NCBI GenBank assembly: GCA_031428695.1
Contig: JANOYE010000179.1
Location: 1 to 55,330 of the forward strand
Length of the DNA: 55,330 nucleotides
Direction: 5' to 3'
Source: JANYCG01 sp031428695
GTDB taxonomy: Bacteria > Pseudomonadota > Gammaproteobacteria > Burkholderiales > Burkholderiaceae_C
Shown here: one piece after another, positions 1 to 5,969 of the stretch
Position numbering within the stretch: the stretch's first letter is position 1
Layout of the letters: each line of letters opens with the position of its first letter
Notes under the pieces: model-generated
The model's input: only the letters and a program-made list of their open reading frames with translations
The model's database searches: none
Told to the model about the DNA's origin: nothing
Program-made: the position numbers and the translations under genes

Positions 1-41
1 CGCATCGAGGGTTCGCCGTTGGCTGTGAGGCAGCGGCCTAA
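1..41 (+). CDS. 3' tail of an upstream gene-cassette ORF (partial)
   Basis: One frame entering from the left edge is open and ends in GCEAAA followed by TAA at 39-41. The stop lies inside the attC-like box GCCTAAC at 36-42, which is where cassette genes normally end. Only 12 codons are visible, so no product can be named. The call rests on the stop/attC overlap, not on coding content. Confidence 0.35.
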   Translation, partial: HRGFAVGCEAAA

Positions 42-72
42 CGGAATACGAAGGGACTTCCCACTTCCAGGT
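36..72 (+). repeat. attC1, left half (R''/L'' side)
   Basis: GCCTAAC at 36-42 fits the integron consensus RYYYAAC. The sequence up to CCAGGT (67-72) recurs at 1144-1179 with one base fewer. Its inner part (GAAGGGACTTCCC) is the reverse complement of the segment just left of GTTAGAC at 579-585. The two arms are separated by about 480 bp instead of a short loop, so this attC is interrupted. The unpaired extra G in the left arm is as expected for an attC hairpin. Confidence 0.7.
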
Positions 73-146
73 AACGGCATCAAGTGCCAAGATTGGGTTG
101 TTGATTCAATCTGAAACCTTTTGAAGAAGAAGTCCTCAGAACCAAG

Positions 147-333
147 ATGACACGAGTTGGTGCCGATCTGGCAAAGCGCGTTATCCAGGTTCACGCCGTC
201 GATGTCGGCGGCAAGCTGGTGACCAACAGAGCCTTGGCGCGCGACAAATTCATTGCCTGGTGTGCGCAGCTACCCGCCGGTTGTCTGGGTGGCCATGGAG
301 GCCAGTTCCAGCGCCCACCACTGGGCTCGCAAG
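147..333 (+). pseudogene. IS110/IS1111-family transposase, N-terminal fragment, frameshifted
   Basis: Translation from ATG 147 gives VGADLAKRVIQVHAVD, the start of the DEDD (RuvC-like) domain of IS110 transposases, with the first Asp in GADLAK. The frame holds to about PAGC, then an extra G near 288 shifts it. In the next frame the protein continues as LVAMEASSSAHHWAR, again typical of IS110 (usually VAMEAC.SAHHWAR). The family signature stops near 330, where the sequence turns into an unrelated ABC ATPase tail. Intact members are about 330-400 aa, so most of the gene, including the C-terminal serine region, is gone. The fragment cannot be active. Confidence 0.75.
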
Positions 334-495
334 GGGCTGTCGGCCATCATCGTGGACTAGCATCCAAAGGCGATCCGGGCGATATCGAACCAGGCCGCCA
401 TACTCGACCACGGCACGGTCGTGCACAGCGGCAAAGCGCAGAGTCTGCTGGAATCGCCCGAGCTGCTGGACCGATTGTTGGGCGTGCTACGTTGA
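331..495 (+). pseudogene. C-terminal fragment of a LivF/UrtE-type ABC transporter ATPase
   Basis: In the frame ending at TGA 493-495 the sequence reads GLSAIIVD, a stop (TAG, 358-360), then HPKAIRAISNQAAILDHG and a tail ending LLDRLLGVLR. This matches the end of branched-chain amino-acid or urea ABC ATPases: the H-loop strand, the 'ILDHGxVVHSG' strand and a terminal LLGV. TAG sits where those proteins have Gln or Glu, so one C-to-T or G-to-T change could have made it. It is fused directly to the IS110 fragment, which points to a deletion or recombination scar. It is not a copy of the livF at 26385-27176, whose tail differs. Confidence 0.6.
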
Positions 496-554
496 TCAGA
501 ATTTGCTATATAAAAAGTAGCTAACTATCTATATAATACGAGAGCTATAGGCTC

Positions 555-585
555 GGGACGGGGAAGTCCCTTTCATTCGTTAGAC
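555..585 (+). repeat. attC1, right half (L'/R' side)
   Basis: GTTAGAC at 579-585 fits the R' consensus GTTRRRY. It is preceded by GGGGAAGTCCCTTTCATTC, which pairs with the left half at 36-60. Together the halves form one attC site opened by the 73-554 insert. The DUF4258 cassette starts immediately to the right. Confidence 0.7.
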
Positions 586-626
586 CTCCTCATCCACGCC
601 CATGCGGGGTTCCGTACACTACGAGT

Positions 627-908
627 ATGGCCCAAGCAACAATCAGCCAGTTTCGCCACCTGATTCGCACTCTTAATTATGTTGTTTCCGCCCACGCGGC
701 TGAGGAACTTGACGATGACAACCTCTGCATCCTTGATCTCGAAAACATCATCCTCACGGGGCAAATCTCCGAGCGCCAGCGCGACGCCCGAACGCGCGAA
801 GTCAAGTGCGTTGTCAGCGGCATCGCACTCGACGGATCGCCCGCGCAAGCCATCGTCAAAGTTGGTCTCGCCGGCAAGCTCTTCATCATCACCGTCTACC
901 TCTGTTGA
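627..908 (+). CDS. DUF4258 protein, toxin-like member of a cassette-borne pair
   Basis: This 93-aa protein contains SAHAAEELDDDNLCILDLENIILTG and a C-terminal GKLFIITVYLC. These match the DUF4258 fold, a small alpha/beta domain related to RelE/MqsR-type toxins. The ATG lies 41 bp after the attC1 R' box, the usual distance for a cassette gene. The YgiT-type zinc-finger frame overlaps its 3' end. In known loci DUF4258 proteins are often followed by such a zinc-finger partner, as MqsR is by MqsA. The frame is intact, so the gene may be functional. RNase or toxin activity is inferred from the family only. Confidence 0.7.
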   Translation: MAQATISQFRHLIRTLNYVVSAHAAEELDDDNLCILDLENIILTGQISERQRDARTREVKCVVSGIALDGSPAQAIVKVGLAGKLFIITVYLC

Positions 909-1149
909 GAACCGCTGTGCCAACTGCGCAAACACGTCTTTGCAACTCAAGCGCGTTACACGCAGCTTTGGCAAAGGATCGGCTTTGTTGGTGATTGAGG
1001 CCATCCCAATGTGGTCGTGTTCTAGTTGTGGCGAATCCTACTTTTCTGCGCAGACCATGCATGAAATCGAGCGCATCAAAGCCCTTCGAAAGTCGGTCGC
1101 AGTCGATCGCTCAGTTTCTGTTGCTGCCTTTGAAGCGGCGGATGTCTAA
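862..1149 (+). CDS. YgiT-type zinc-finger protein, antitoxin-like; start uncertain
   Basis: The frame ending at TAA 1147-1149 contains CANCANTSLQL, then MWSCSSCGESYFSAQTM and HEIERIKALR. This is the CxxC...CxxCGE zinc-finger pattern of YgiT/MqsA-type proteins. The stop overlaps the next attC core (GTCTAAC, 1144-1150), as in cassette genes. No ATG, GTG or usual RBS sits near the expected start around 905-915. The nearest in-frame start is TTG 862, inside the DUF4258 gene, which would add a Ser/Pro-rich leader. The start may be a weak codon or may have been lost. The protein lacks an obvious HTH half. Confidence 0.55.
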   Translation: MVSPASSSSSPSTSVENRCANCANTSLQLKRVTRSFGKGSALLVIEAIPMWSCSSCGESYFSAQTMHEIERIKALRKSVAVDRSVSVAAFEAADV

Positions 1150-1179
1150 CGGAATACGAAGGACTTCCCACTTCCAGGT
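1144..1179 (+). repeat. attC2, left half only
   Basis: GTCTAAC (1144-1150) fits RYYYAAC and is followed by the same roughly 30 bases as attC1, up to CCAGGT (1174-1179). No complementary right arm with a matching GTTRRRY box occurs downstream, so the site is truncated. The match to attC1 ends at exactly the same base in both copies. Confidence 0.65.
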
Positions 1180-1182
1180 GGA

Positions 1183-1240
1183 CTTGTTGAAGCGCCTTAC
1201 CGAGGTGACTCAGTCGCTCGCAAAGAAAGCCGTTGAGTAA
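1183..1240 (+). pseudogene. Truncated cassette ORF tail
   Basis: Directly after the broken attC2 an open frame reads LLKRLTEVTQSLAKKAVE and stops at 1238-1240, five bases before the next attC-like site. It looks like the last 19 codons of a cassette gene whose beginning was lost when attC2 was broken. No product can be assigned from so little sequence. Confidence 0.35.
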
Positions 1241-1244
1241 AGAG

Positions 1245-1299
1245 GCATAACTTTAGGTGCAGCGGACGCCTATCGGCGCCGCTGACCACGACGTTAAAA
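1245..1299 (+). repeat. attC3-like site, about 55 bp
   Basis: GCATAAC (1245-1251, 6 of 7 to RYYYAAC) and GTTAAAA (1293-1299, 6 of 7 to GTTRRRY) bracket an imperfect palindrome. The left arm holds AGCGGACGC (1261-1269) and the right arm GCGCCGCT (1276-1283). Size and the AGCGG/CCGCT core resemble classical 59-base elements. Both outer boxes are slightly off consensus, consistent with a decaying last site of the array. Confidence 0.5.
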
Positions 1300-1378
1300 A
1301 TCCACCAAGCGCGGTGATTGGGCTGTGCGACCGGGCTTTGGCGTGGAAGGCGCGTGGAAGCTGTCTGTCAGTCAACTC

Positions 1379-1412
1379 AAAAAATGGCCAAGCGCCAGCT
1401 TGACCCATTTTT
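1379..1412. terminator. Bidirectional terminator-like hairpin
   Basis: AAAAATGG at 1380-1387 pairs with CCATTTTT at 1405-1412, and inside that CAAGC pairs with GCTTG. The A run on one side and T run on the other would act as an intrinsic terminator in either direction. On the minus strand it lies about 200 bp past the antiporter stop. Confidence 0.45.
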
Positions 1413-1507
1413 CAACACCGCGCGTGATTCCACCCCAAAACCGCATGCGCATGGCCCGGTCGCCGTGCGGAGGTCAATCAAGCCAACTCTTCTTTAGTTT
1501 GCGAAAC

Positions 1508-1618
1508 GCTACAAAATAAATAGCATAAAAGCGCCATTTCCCGTGACTTGAAGGCCGATTTAACTTAAAATTCCGAAAAATTAGAGCAAATAGCGCCTAA
1601 TAGTACCCAATTTGGGTA
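1508..1618 (-). repeat. Composite AT-rich palindromic repeat, copy B
   Basis: Read on the minus strand this stretch has a palindrome TACCCAA-T-TTGGGTA (1604-1618), then AAATCGGCCTTCAAGTCACG (ending near 1541), then a segment TGCTATTTATTTTGTAG. The same order of parts occurs at 17289-17404 and 36849-36961. It abuts the stop codon of the antiporter gene. Confidence 0.6.
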
Positions 1619-3511
1619 TTATTTCTCCAGCGCAACCGTCGCCTGCAACTGCCCCTGCAACTGCCCCTGCAACGGCGCCTGCAACTGCCCCTGCGCCCGC
1701 TCCTGCGCCATCTGCTCCTCAAATTGCGCGCGGCCCACTTTCACCGTGGCGATCAGTTTGGCGCGGTCCTTGTAGTGCGGGCGCATCTGCTCAAAGAGCG
1801 CCAGGTTGTGCTCTTTGAAGCGCTGAACGGTGCTGGCGACTTGCTCGGGAGGGTGGCCGAGCAGTGCCAGCACACTGGCGCCGCTTTGCAGGCTGGACTC
1901 GAACAACTCCCGCTGCACAAACTGCACACCCCGTTCACGCAACTCGTGCCAGTGCGTCACGTCACGCGCGCGGGCCACGAGTTGCAGGTTGGGAAAGTGT
2001 TCGCGCGCCAAGTCAACAATCTCCAGGCACTGTTCCTTGTCGTCCACGGCGATCACCAGCACCCGGGCGGTGGCCGCGCCCGCCGTGCGCAACAAATCCA
2101 GCCTTGAGGCGTCGCCATAAAAAACGCGGTAACCAAAATTGCGCGCCGCTCCGATCATCTCGGCGTCGTGGTCCAGCACGGTGCAGGTGTGGCCCTGCGC
2201 GATCAGCATGCGGCCAATGATCTGGCCGTAACGGCCAAAGCCGGCGATCACGATGGGGGCGGTTTGTTGTTCGCTGATTTCGTCGAGTTGTGGCACACCA
2301 CAGTCGGCAAAACGCGGCAGCAGCAGTTTGTCGATGGCCACCAGAATCAGCGGGCTCAGGAGCATTGACACGGCGACCGCGCCGATCAATAACGAGGCCG
2401 TTTCTGGTGGAAAAACTTTGGCGCCACTGGCCGCCTGAAACACCACAAAGGCAAATTCGCCGCCCTGCGCCAGCAGCAGGGTGAAGACCGGGCGGTCTTG
2501 AAACGGCAGGCCGATGGCGCGGGCCAGGCCATAAATCACCAGCGCCTTGACGGCCATGAAGGCGACGACGACAGCCGCCATCAAGCCTGGCGACTTGAGC
2601 AAGATGCCAACGTCAATGCTCATGCCCACGGCGATGAAAAACAAGCCCAGCAACAGGCCTTTGAACGGCTCAATGTCGGTCTCCAGCTCGCGCCGGTATT
2701 CGCTTTCTGCCAACAACACACCCGCCAAAAACGCGCCCAGGGCCATCGAGAGCCCGACAAACTGCATCAACGCCGAGATGCCCACCACCAAGAGCAGAGA
2801 CGCCGCCGTGAAGATTTCTGGCGTGTGTGAACGCGCGATCCAGCGGAACAGCGGCCGCAACAACAAGCGCCCGCCCAACACGATGGCCCCGATAGTTGCT
2901 ATGATTAACATAGCTTCTTGCGCAATATTTACGAGACTTGAACCGTCATTGGCACCCGAGCCACCGTAAGATGCCGCCAACAGAGGCAACAGCGCCAAGA
3001 TGGGGATCGCCGCCACGTCCTGAAACAGCAAAATCGAAAACCCGGCTTGGCCGCTGGAGGTGGGCAGCAGATTGCGTTCACCCATCACCTGCAAGGCGAT
3101 GGCGGTGCTGGAAAGCGCCAGGCCCAGGGCAGCCACCAAGGGCGCGCGCCAGCCGCCAAACATGTCGGGCGCCCAGCGGCCCAGCAGGTAAAACACCACA
3201 AACAGCACCGCCGCGCAGCCCAGCACCTGGGCGCTGCCCCAGCCGAAGATGGGCCGGCGCAGGCTCCACAGGCGTTTGGGCTCCAGCTCCAGGCCCACGA
3301 GGAAGAGCATCAGCACCACGCCAAACTCGGCGAAATGCAGGATGTCTTCCACATTGGTCACCAGGCCCAAGCCCCAGGGCCCGATGGCCAGCCCAGCCGC
3401 CAGGTAGCCAATGATGGCGCCCAGGCCCAGCGCTTTGGAGAGCGGCACGGCGATGACGGCGGCGCTCAGGTAGATGAGCGAATTGATCAACCAGGAGGGT
3501 GAGTTTTCCAT
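1619..3511 (-). CDS. KefB-type monovalent cation:proton antiporter with TrkA-N domain
   Basis: An inner-membrane CPA2 antiporter or glutathione-gated-type K+ efflux protein of 630 aa. Residues about 6-395 form the Na_H_exchanger domain with about 12 membrane segments. A TrkA-N (RCK) nucleotide-binding domain follows from about 420 (GFGRYGQIIG, then an acidic end at VLDHDAEM). The ATG at 3511 was chosen because the membrane domain begins right after it; a TTG at 3556 would add 15 residues. Two oddities are visible. The linker around residues 190-206 (SSLVNIAQEAMLIIAT) is encoded by a dispersed repeat copy. The C-terminus ends in a Gln/Leu-rich tail (QGQLQAPLQGQLQGQLQ) made by a 12-bp tandem repeat. 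Transported ion and gating ligand are unknown; no KefF-like partner is adjacent. Confidence 0.88.
   Translation of the reverse strand: MENSPSWLINSLIYLSAAVIAVPLSKALGLGAIIGYLAAGLAIGPWGLGLVTNVEDILHFAEFGVVLMLFLVGLELEPKRLWSLRRPIFGWGSAQVLGCAAVLFVVFYLLGRWAPDMFGGWRAPLVAALGLALSSTAIALQVMGERNLLPTSSGQAGFSILLFQDVAAIPILALLPLLAASYGGSGANDGSSLVNIAQEAMLIIATIGAIVLGGRLLLRPLFRWIARSHTPEIFTAASLLLVVGISALMQFVGLSMALGAFLAGVLLAESEYRRELETDIEPFKGLLLGLFFIAVGMSIDVGILLKSPGLMAAVVVAFMAVKALVIYGLARAIGLPFQDRPVFTLLLAQGGEFAFVVFQAASGAKVFPPETASLLIGAVAVSMLLSPLILVAIDKLLLPRFADCGVPQLDEISEQQTAPIVIAGFGRYGQIIGRMLIAQGHTCTVLDHDAEMIGAARNFGYRVFYGDASRLDLLRTAGAATARVLVIAVDDKEQCLEIVDLAREHFPNLQLVARARDVTHWHELRERGVQFVQRELFESSLQSGASVLALLGHPPEQVASTVQRFKEHNLALFEQMRPHYKDRAKLIATVKVGRAQFEEQMAQERAQGQLQAPLQGQLQGQLQATVALEK
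1641..1694 (-). repeat. 12-bp tandem repeat in the antiporter 3' end
   Basis: Units close to GCAACTGCCCCT are repeated about four times, one of them diverged (GCAACGGCGCCT). As the unit is a multiple of three, copy-number change keeps the frame and only lengthens or shortens the QGQL-type C-terminal tail of the antiporter. Confidence 0.8.
2895..2945 (-). repeat. Dispersed palindromic repeat inside the antiporter gene, copy C
   Basis: On the minus strand: TTCAAGTCTCGTAAATATT, then GCGCAAGAAGCTATG and a CATAGC arm. It matches copy D (6203-6250) over GCGCAAGAAGCTAT and the flanking AAGTCnCG. It is in frame and encodes VNIAQEAMLIIA in a loop of the membrane domain. Confidence 0.65.
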
Positions 3512-3573
3512 GGCGATAACATACCATCCGAACTCGATTTCCTGCAAATTACCCAAACAACCGGGAGCACGCC

Positions 3574-4191
3574 ATGCCGATCGTGGTCATTGCAAATCCA
3601 AAAGGCGGCGTCGGCAAGTCCACGCTGGCGACCAATGTGGCGGGCTATTACGCAGCCCAAGGCCACGCCGTGATGCTGGGAGACGTAGACAGGCAGCAGT
3701 CGGCCAAACTTTGGCTGGGGCTTCGGCCGCCCAACGCGCGGCCCATCACCAGCTGGGAGGCCAGCGCCGACAGCATCGTCAAACCGCCCAAGGGCACGAC
3801 GCATGTGGTGCTTGATACCCCAGCCGGCCTGAACGGCTGGCGCTTCAGTGACGTGATGAAAATGGCGACAAAAGTCATCGTGCCGCTGCAGCCCAGTGTG
3901 TTTGACATCTTTGCCACAGGTGCGTTTCTGGACGAGCTGGCGGCCAACAAACACGCCGGGCACCTCCAAGTGGCGCTGGTGGGCATGCGCGTGGACGAAC
4001 GCACCATCGCCTCAGGCAAACTGCATGAATTTGTCGAATCGCTCAAACTGCCGGTGCTGGGCTACGTGCGCGACACGCAAAACTACGTCCATCTTGCGGC
4101 GCGCGGGCTCACCTTGTTTGACGTGGCGCCGGGGCGGGTCGAGAAAGATTTGACACAGTGGCAACCCATCTGCAAATGGCTCGATAAATAA
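3574..4191 (+). CDS. ParA/MinD-family ATPase, orphan
   Basis: A 205-aa deviant Walker A ATPase. PKGGVGKSTLATN lies at residues 9-21, the Walker A' region is GDVDRQQSAKLWL, and Walker B-like VVLDTPAGL follows. The length is that of small ParA proteins without an N-terminal HTH. The start ATG 3574 has GGGAG about 8 bases upstream. No parB, parS cluster or chemotaxis gene is adjacent, so the cargo is unknown. It is divergent from the antiporter across 62 bp and followed within 19 bp by the MaoC gene. Chromosome partitioning by the main ParAB is unlikely; positioning of some protein complex is the safer guess. Confidence 0.85.
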   Translation: MPIVVIANPKGGVGKSTLATNVAGYYAAQGHAVMLGDVDRQQSAKLWLGLRPPNARPITSWEASADSIVKPPKGTTHVVLDTPAGLNGWRFSDVMKMATKVIVPLQPSVFDIFATGAFLDELAANKHAGHLQVALVGMRVDERTIASGKLHEFVESLKLPVLGYVRDTQNYVHLAARGLTLFDVAPGRVEKDLTQWQPICKWLDK

Positions 4192-4210
4192 ACACTTGAT
4201 AGGAGACAAA

Positions 4211-4666
4211 ATGAGAACATTTCAAACCATCGCCGACTTGGCGGATTGCGTCGGGCAAGACGTGGGCGTGAGTGAATGGATCACCATCACGCAGGAGCAG
4301 GTCAACAAATTCGCCGACGCCACGGGTGACCACCAGTGGATCCACGTCGACGTGGAGCGCTCAAAAGCCGGCCCGTTCGGCGCGCCCATCGCGCATGGTT
4401 TCTTGACGCTCTCGTTGTTGCCCAAACTCATGGCCAACACCTTTGAGGTGGTGCAAAAGGGCATGGGTGTGAATTACGGCCTGAACAAAGTGCGCTTCAC
4501 CTCGCCCGCGCCCGTGGGTTGCCGTCTGCGTGGTCGGCTCAAGCTGCTGAAGGCCGAAGACATTGACCGCAACGGCAAACAGTTCACCTGGGCTGTCACC
4601 GTGGAGCGCGAAGGCTCGGTAAAACCGGTGTGTGTGGCCGAGTCGATTGGGCGCAGTTACCCCTGA
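4211..4666 (+). CDS. MaoC-family enoyl-CoA hydratase ((R)-specific type)
   Basis: A 151-aa single hot-dog domain. The hydratase-2 motif is complete: FADATGDHQWIHVD gives Asp40 and His45, followed by GAPIAHGFLTLSL. Enzymes of this family add water to trans-2-enoyl-CoA to give (R)-3-hydroxyacyl-CoA, often feeding polyhydroxyalkanoate synthesis or fatty-acid oxidation. The ATG at 4211 follows AGGAG at 4201; an earlier in-frame ATG (4196) lies before that RBS and was rejected. The end overlaps the tail of convergent trmL by 10 bp. Confidence 0.88.
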   Translation: MRTFQTIADLADCVGQDVGVSEWITITQEQVNKFADATGDHQWIHVDVERSKAGPFGAPIAHGFLTLSLLPKLMANTFEVVQKGMGVNYGLNKVRFTSPAPVGCRLRGRLKLLKAEDIDRNGKQFTWAVTVEREGSVKPVCVAESIGRSYP

Positions 4667-5121
4667 AAGCCGTTTTGCCGCCAGGCCTCGAACACGGTCA
4701 CGGCGACGGCGTTGGACAAATTCAGGCTGCGTTGGCCGTCGCGCATCGGCAGTTTGAGCCAATTCGTCGCATTGATCTGAGCCCGAACGGCATCACTCAG
4801 GCCTTTGGTTTCCGAGCCGAACACCAACCAGTCGCCGGGCTGAAACGTCGCGGCAAACACTGAGTTTTCCCCTTTGGTTGTGAGCGCAAACAGACGCTCA
4901 GGCGCAGGCTTTTCCGCGTCGGCAAACGCTTGCCACCCGGCGTGGCGAAGCACCCGCGTGTACTCGTGGTAGTCCAGCCCAGCGCGGCGCAACTGGGCGT
5001 CTTCCATCGTGAAGCCCAGTGGTTCGACGAGGTGCAAACGGCAACCCGTGTTGGCCGCCAGGCGGATCACGTTGCCGGTGTTGGGCGGAATTTCTGGCTC
5101 GACGAGGACGATGTTGAACAT
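4657..5121 (-). CDS. trmL: tRNA (cytidine(34)-2'-O)-methyltransferase
   Basis: A 154-aa SPOUT-class methyltransferase that modifies the wobble base of leucine tRNAs. The family start MFNIVLVEPEIPPNTGNVIR is present, as are the knot motifs LVFGSETKGLSDAV and PMRDGQRSLNLSNAVAV. Length is the usual one for TrmL. It is downstream of comF on the same strand with a 23-bp gap, so the two probably share a transcript. Confidence 0.93.
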   Translation of the reverse strand: MFNIVLVEPEIPPNTGNVIRLAANTGCRLHLVEPLGFTMEDAQLRRAGLDYHEYTRVLRHAGWQAFADAEKPAPERLFALTTKGENSVFAATFQPGDWLVFGSETKGLSDAVRAQINATNWLKLPMRDGQRSLNLSNAVAVTVFEAWRQNGFQG

Positions 5122-5144
5122 GGGTGCAAAGTGGCTTAACGTGA

Positions 5145-5849
5145 CTATTCGAGTGCGGTTCTGGCGAACACCAGGCCGGTGATGTTTGCGGCACCCGAAG
5201 TGCGCAAGGCGCGGGCGGCAGCAAACAACGTGGCGCCGGTGGTCATCACGTCATCCACCAGCACGACGCGTTTGCCGCGAATTTGAGCGGTCACAAGCGG
5301 GTCAATTGCAAAGGCGTCTTGCACTTCTGTCAAACGCGCGGCGCGATCCAGCAGGCTTTGCGCGGGGGTGTCTTTGATGCGCAAGAGCAGGCGAGACCGT
5401 GTTTTTGCCGGCTCCAACGCCATCGCCAGTTCCAGCGCTTGGTTGAAGCCGCGGCCCTTCAAGCGGGTTTGGCTCAAGGGCAGGGGCAGCAGCAAATCGG
5501 CGTTTTCCAGCGCGGATTCGACGCCGGGCATGCTTTTCATGATGACGGCAAACATGCTTGCCCAGCCCGGCGCGTCCTTGAATTTGAAGTTCATCACAAG
5601 GTCTTGCCAGGGAAAGCCGTAACCGACGGCGGTCAGGCAGTGGTCCAGCGGCGGCGGCGCCAACACACAGGCGCCGCACCGCAAAACGGATCCCATGACC
5701 GGCAGGGCGCAGGTTTGGCAACGCGGCTCGGGTTGCCCAAACTCAGCCACACACTCTTCGCAAATTGGCAAAGGCGTGGGCCAGGCGCGGCACACGGCGC
5801 ATTGGCTCGTAGGCAGCGCGCTGGCGCGGTCGATCAACTGGCGAAACAT
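5145..5849 (-). CDS. comF: ComF-family phosphoribosyltransferase-like protein
   Basis: A 234-aa protein with an N-terminal Cys-rich zinc-binding part (CAVCRAW, ICEECV, CQTCALPV, CGAC) and a C-terminal PRTase domain with the PRPP loop VVLVDDVMTTGAT. This is the ComF/GntX arrangement, needed for DNA uptake in competent bacteria and of unclear enzymatic activity. The Met at 5849 starts MFRQLIDR. It is divergent from the BioC-like gene across 120 bp. Confidence 0.88.
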   Translation of the reverse strand: MFRQLIDRASALPTSQCAVCRAWPTPLPICEECVAEFGQPEPRCQTCALPVMGSVLRCGACVLAPPPLDHCLTAVGYGFPWQDLVMNFKFKDAPGWASMFAVIMKSMPGVESALENADLLLPLPLSQTRLKGRGFNQALELAMALEPAKTRSRLLLRIKDTPAQSLLDRAARLTEVQDAFAIDPLVTAQIRGKRVVLVDDVMTTGATLFAAARALRTSGAANITGLVFARTALE

Positions 5850-5969
5850 AGGACGAACATTGGATTGAGCACCGGGTCAATATACTCGCGGCAGCACATC
5901 ATCCAATTGACCGATATTGGCCAAAATTGGCATTTTCGAGTCCCGCCAAATTCGCCCCCAGCACTTTTT

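Larger units (their letters stand above)
73..554 (+). mobile_element. Insert splitting attC1: remnant of an IS110/IS1111-type element plus foreign debris
   Basis: This is the segment between the two arms of attC1. It holds the N-terminal part of an IS110-family transposase (from 147), then the last 50 or so codons of an ABC ATPase gene, then an AT-rich stretch of about 60 bp. A subgroup of IS1111 elements (IS110 family) is known to target attC sites, which fits the position. The element is no longer intact: the catalytic C-terminal half is missing, the reading frame is broken, and no second element end was recognised. The right boundary is estimated from where attC pairing resumes. Confidence 0.55.
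1300..1618. other. Gene-free stretch between the cassette array and the antiporter gene
   Basis: I see no convincing gene here. The one short open frame (1325-1519) has no family resemblance. The stretch holds a hairpin flanked by A and T runs at 1379-1412 and a composite palindromic repeat at 1508-1618. Confidence 0.6.

Noticed and set aside
1232..1238. GTTGAGT as the R' box of attC2
   Set aside because: It fits GTTRRRY but the bases before it do not pair with the attC2 left arm, and it lies inside the truncated ORF tail.
1641..1694. Possible CRISPR-like repeats
   Set aside because: Units are 12 bp, contiguous without spacers and inside a coding region; a simple tandem repeat.
5283..5969. 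Extension of the BioC-like frame upstream to 5283
   Set aside because: The extra 229 codons are antisense to comF; the family start is at 5970.
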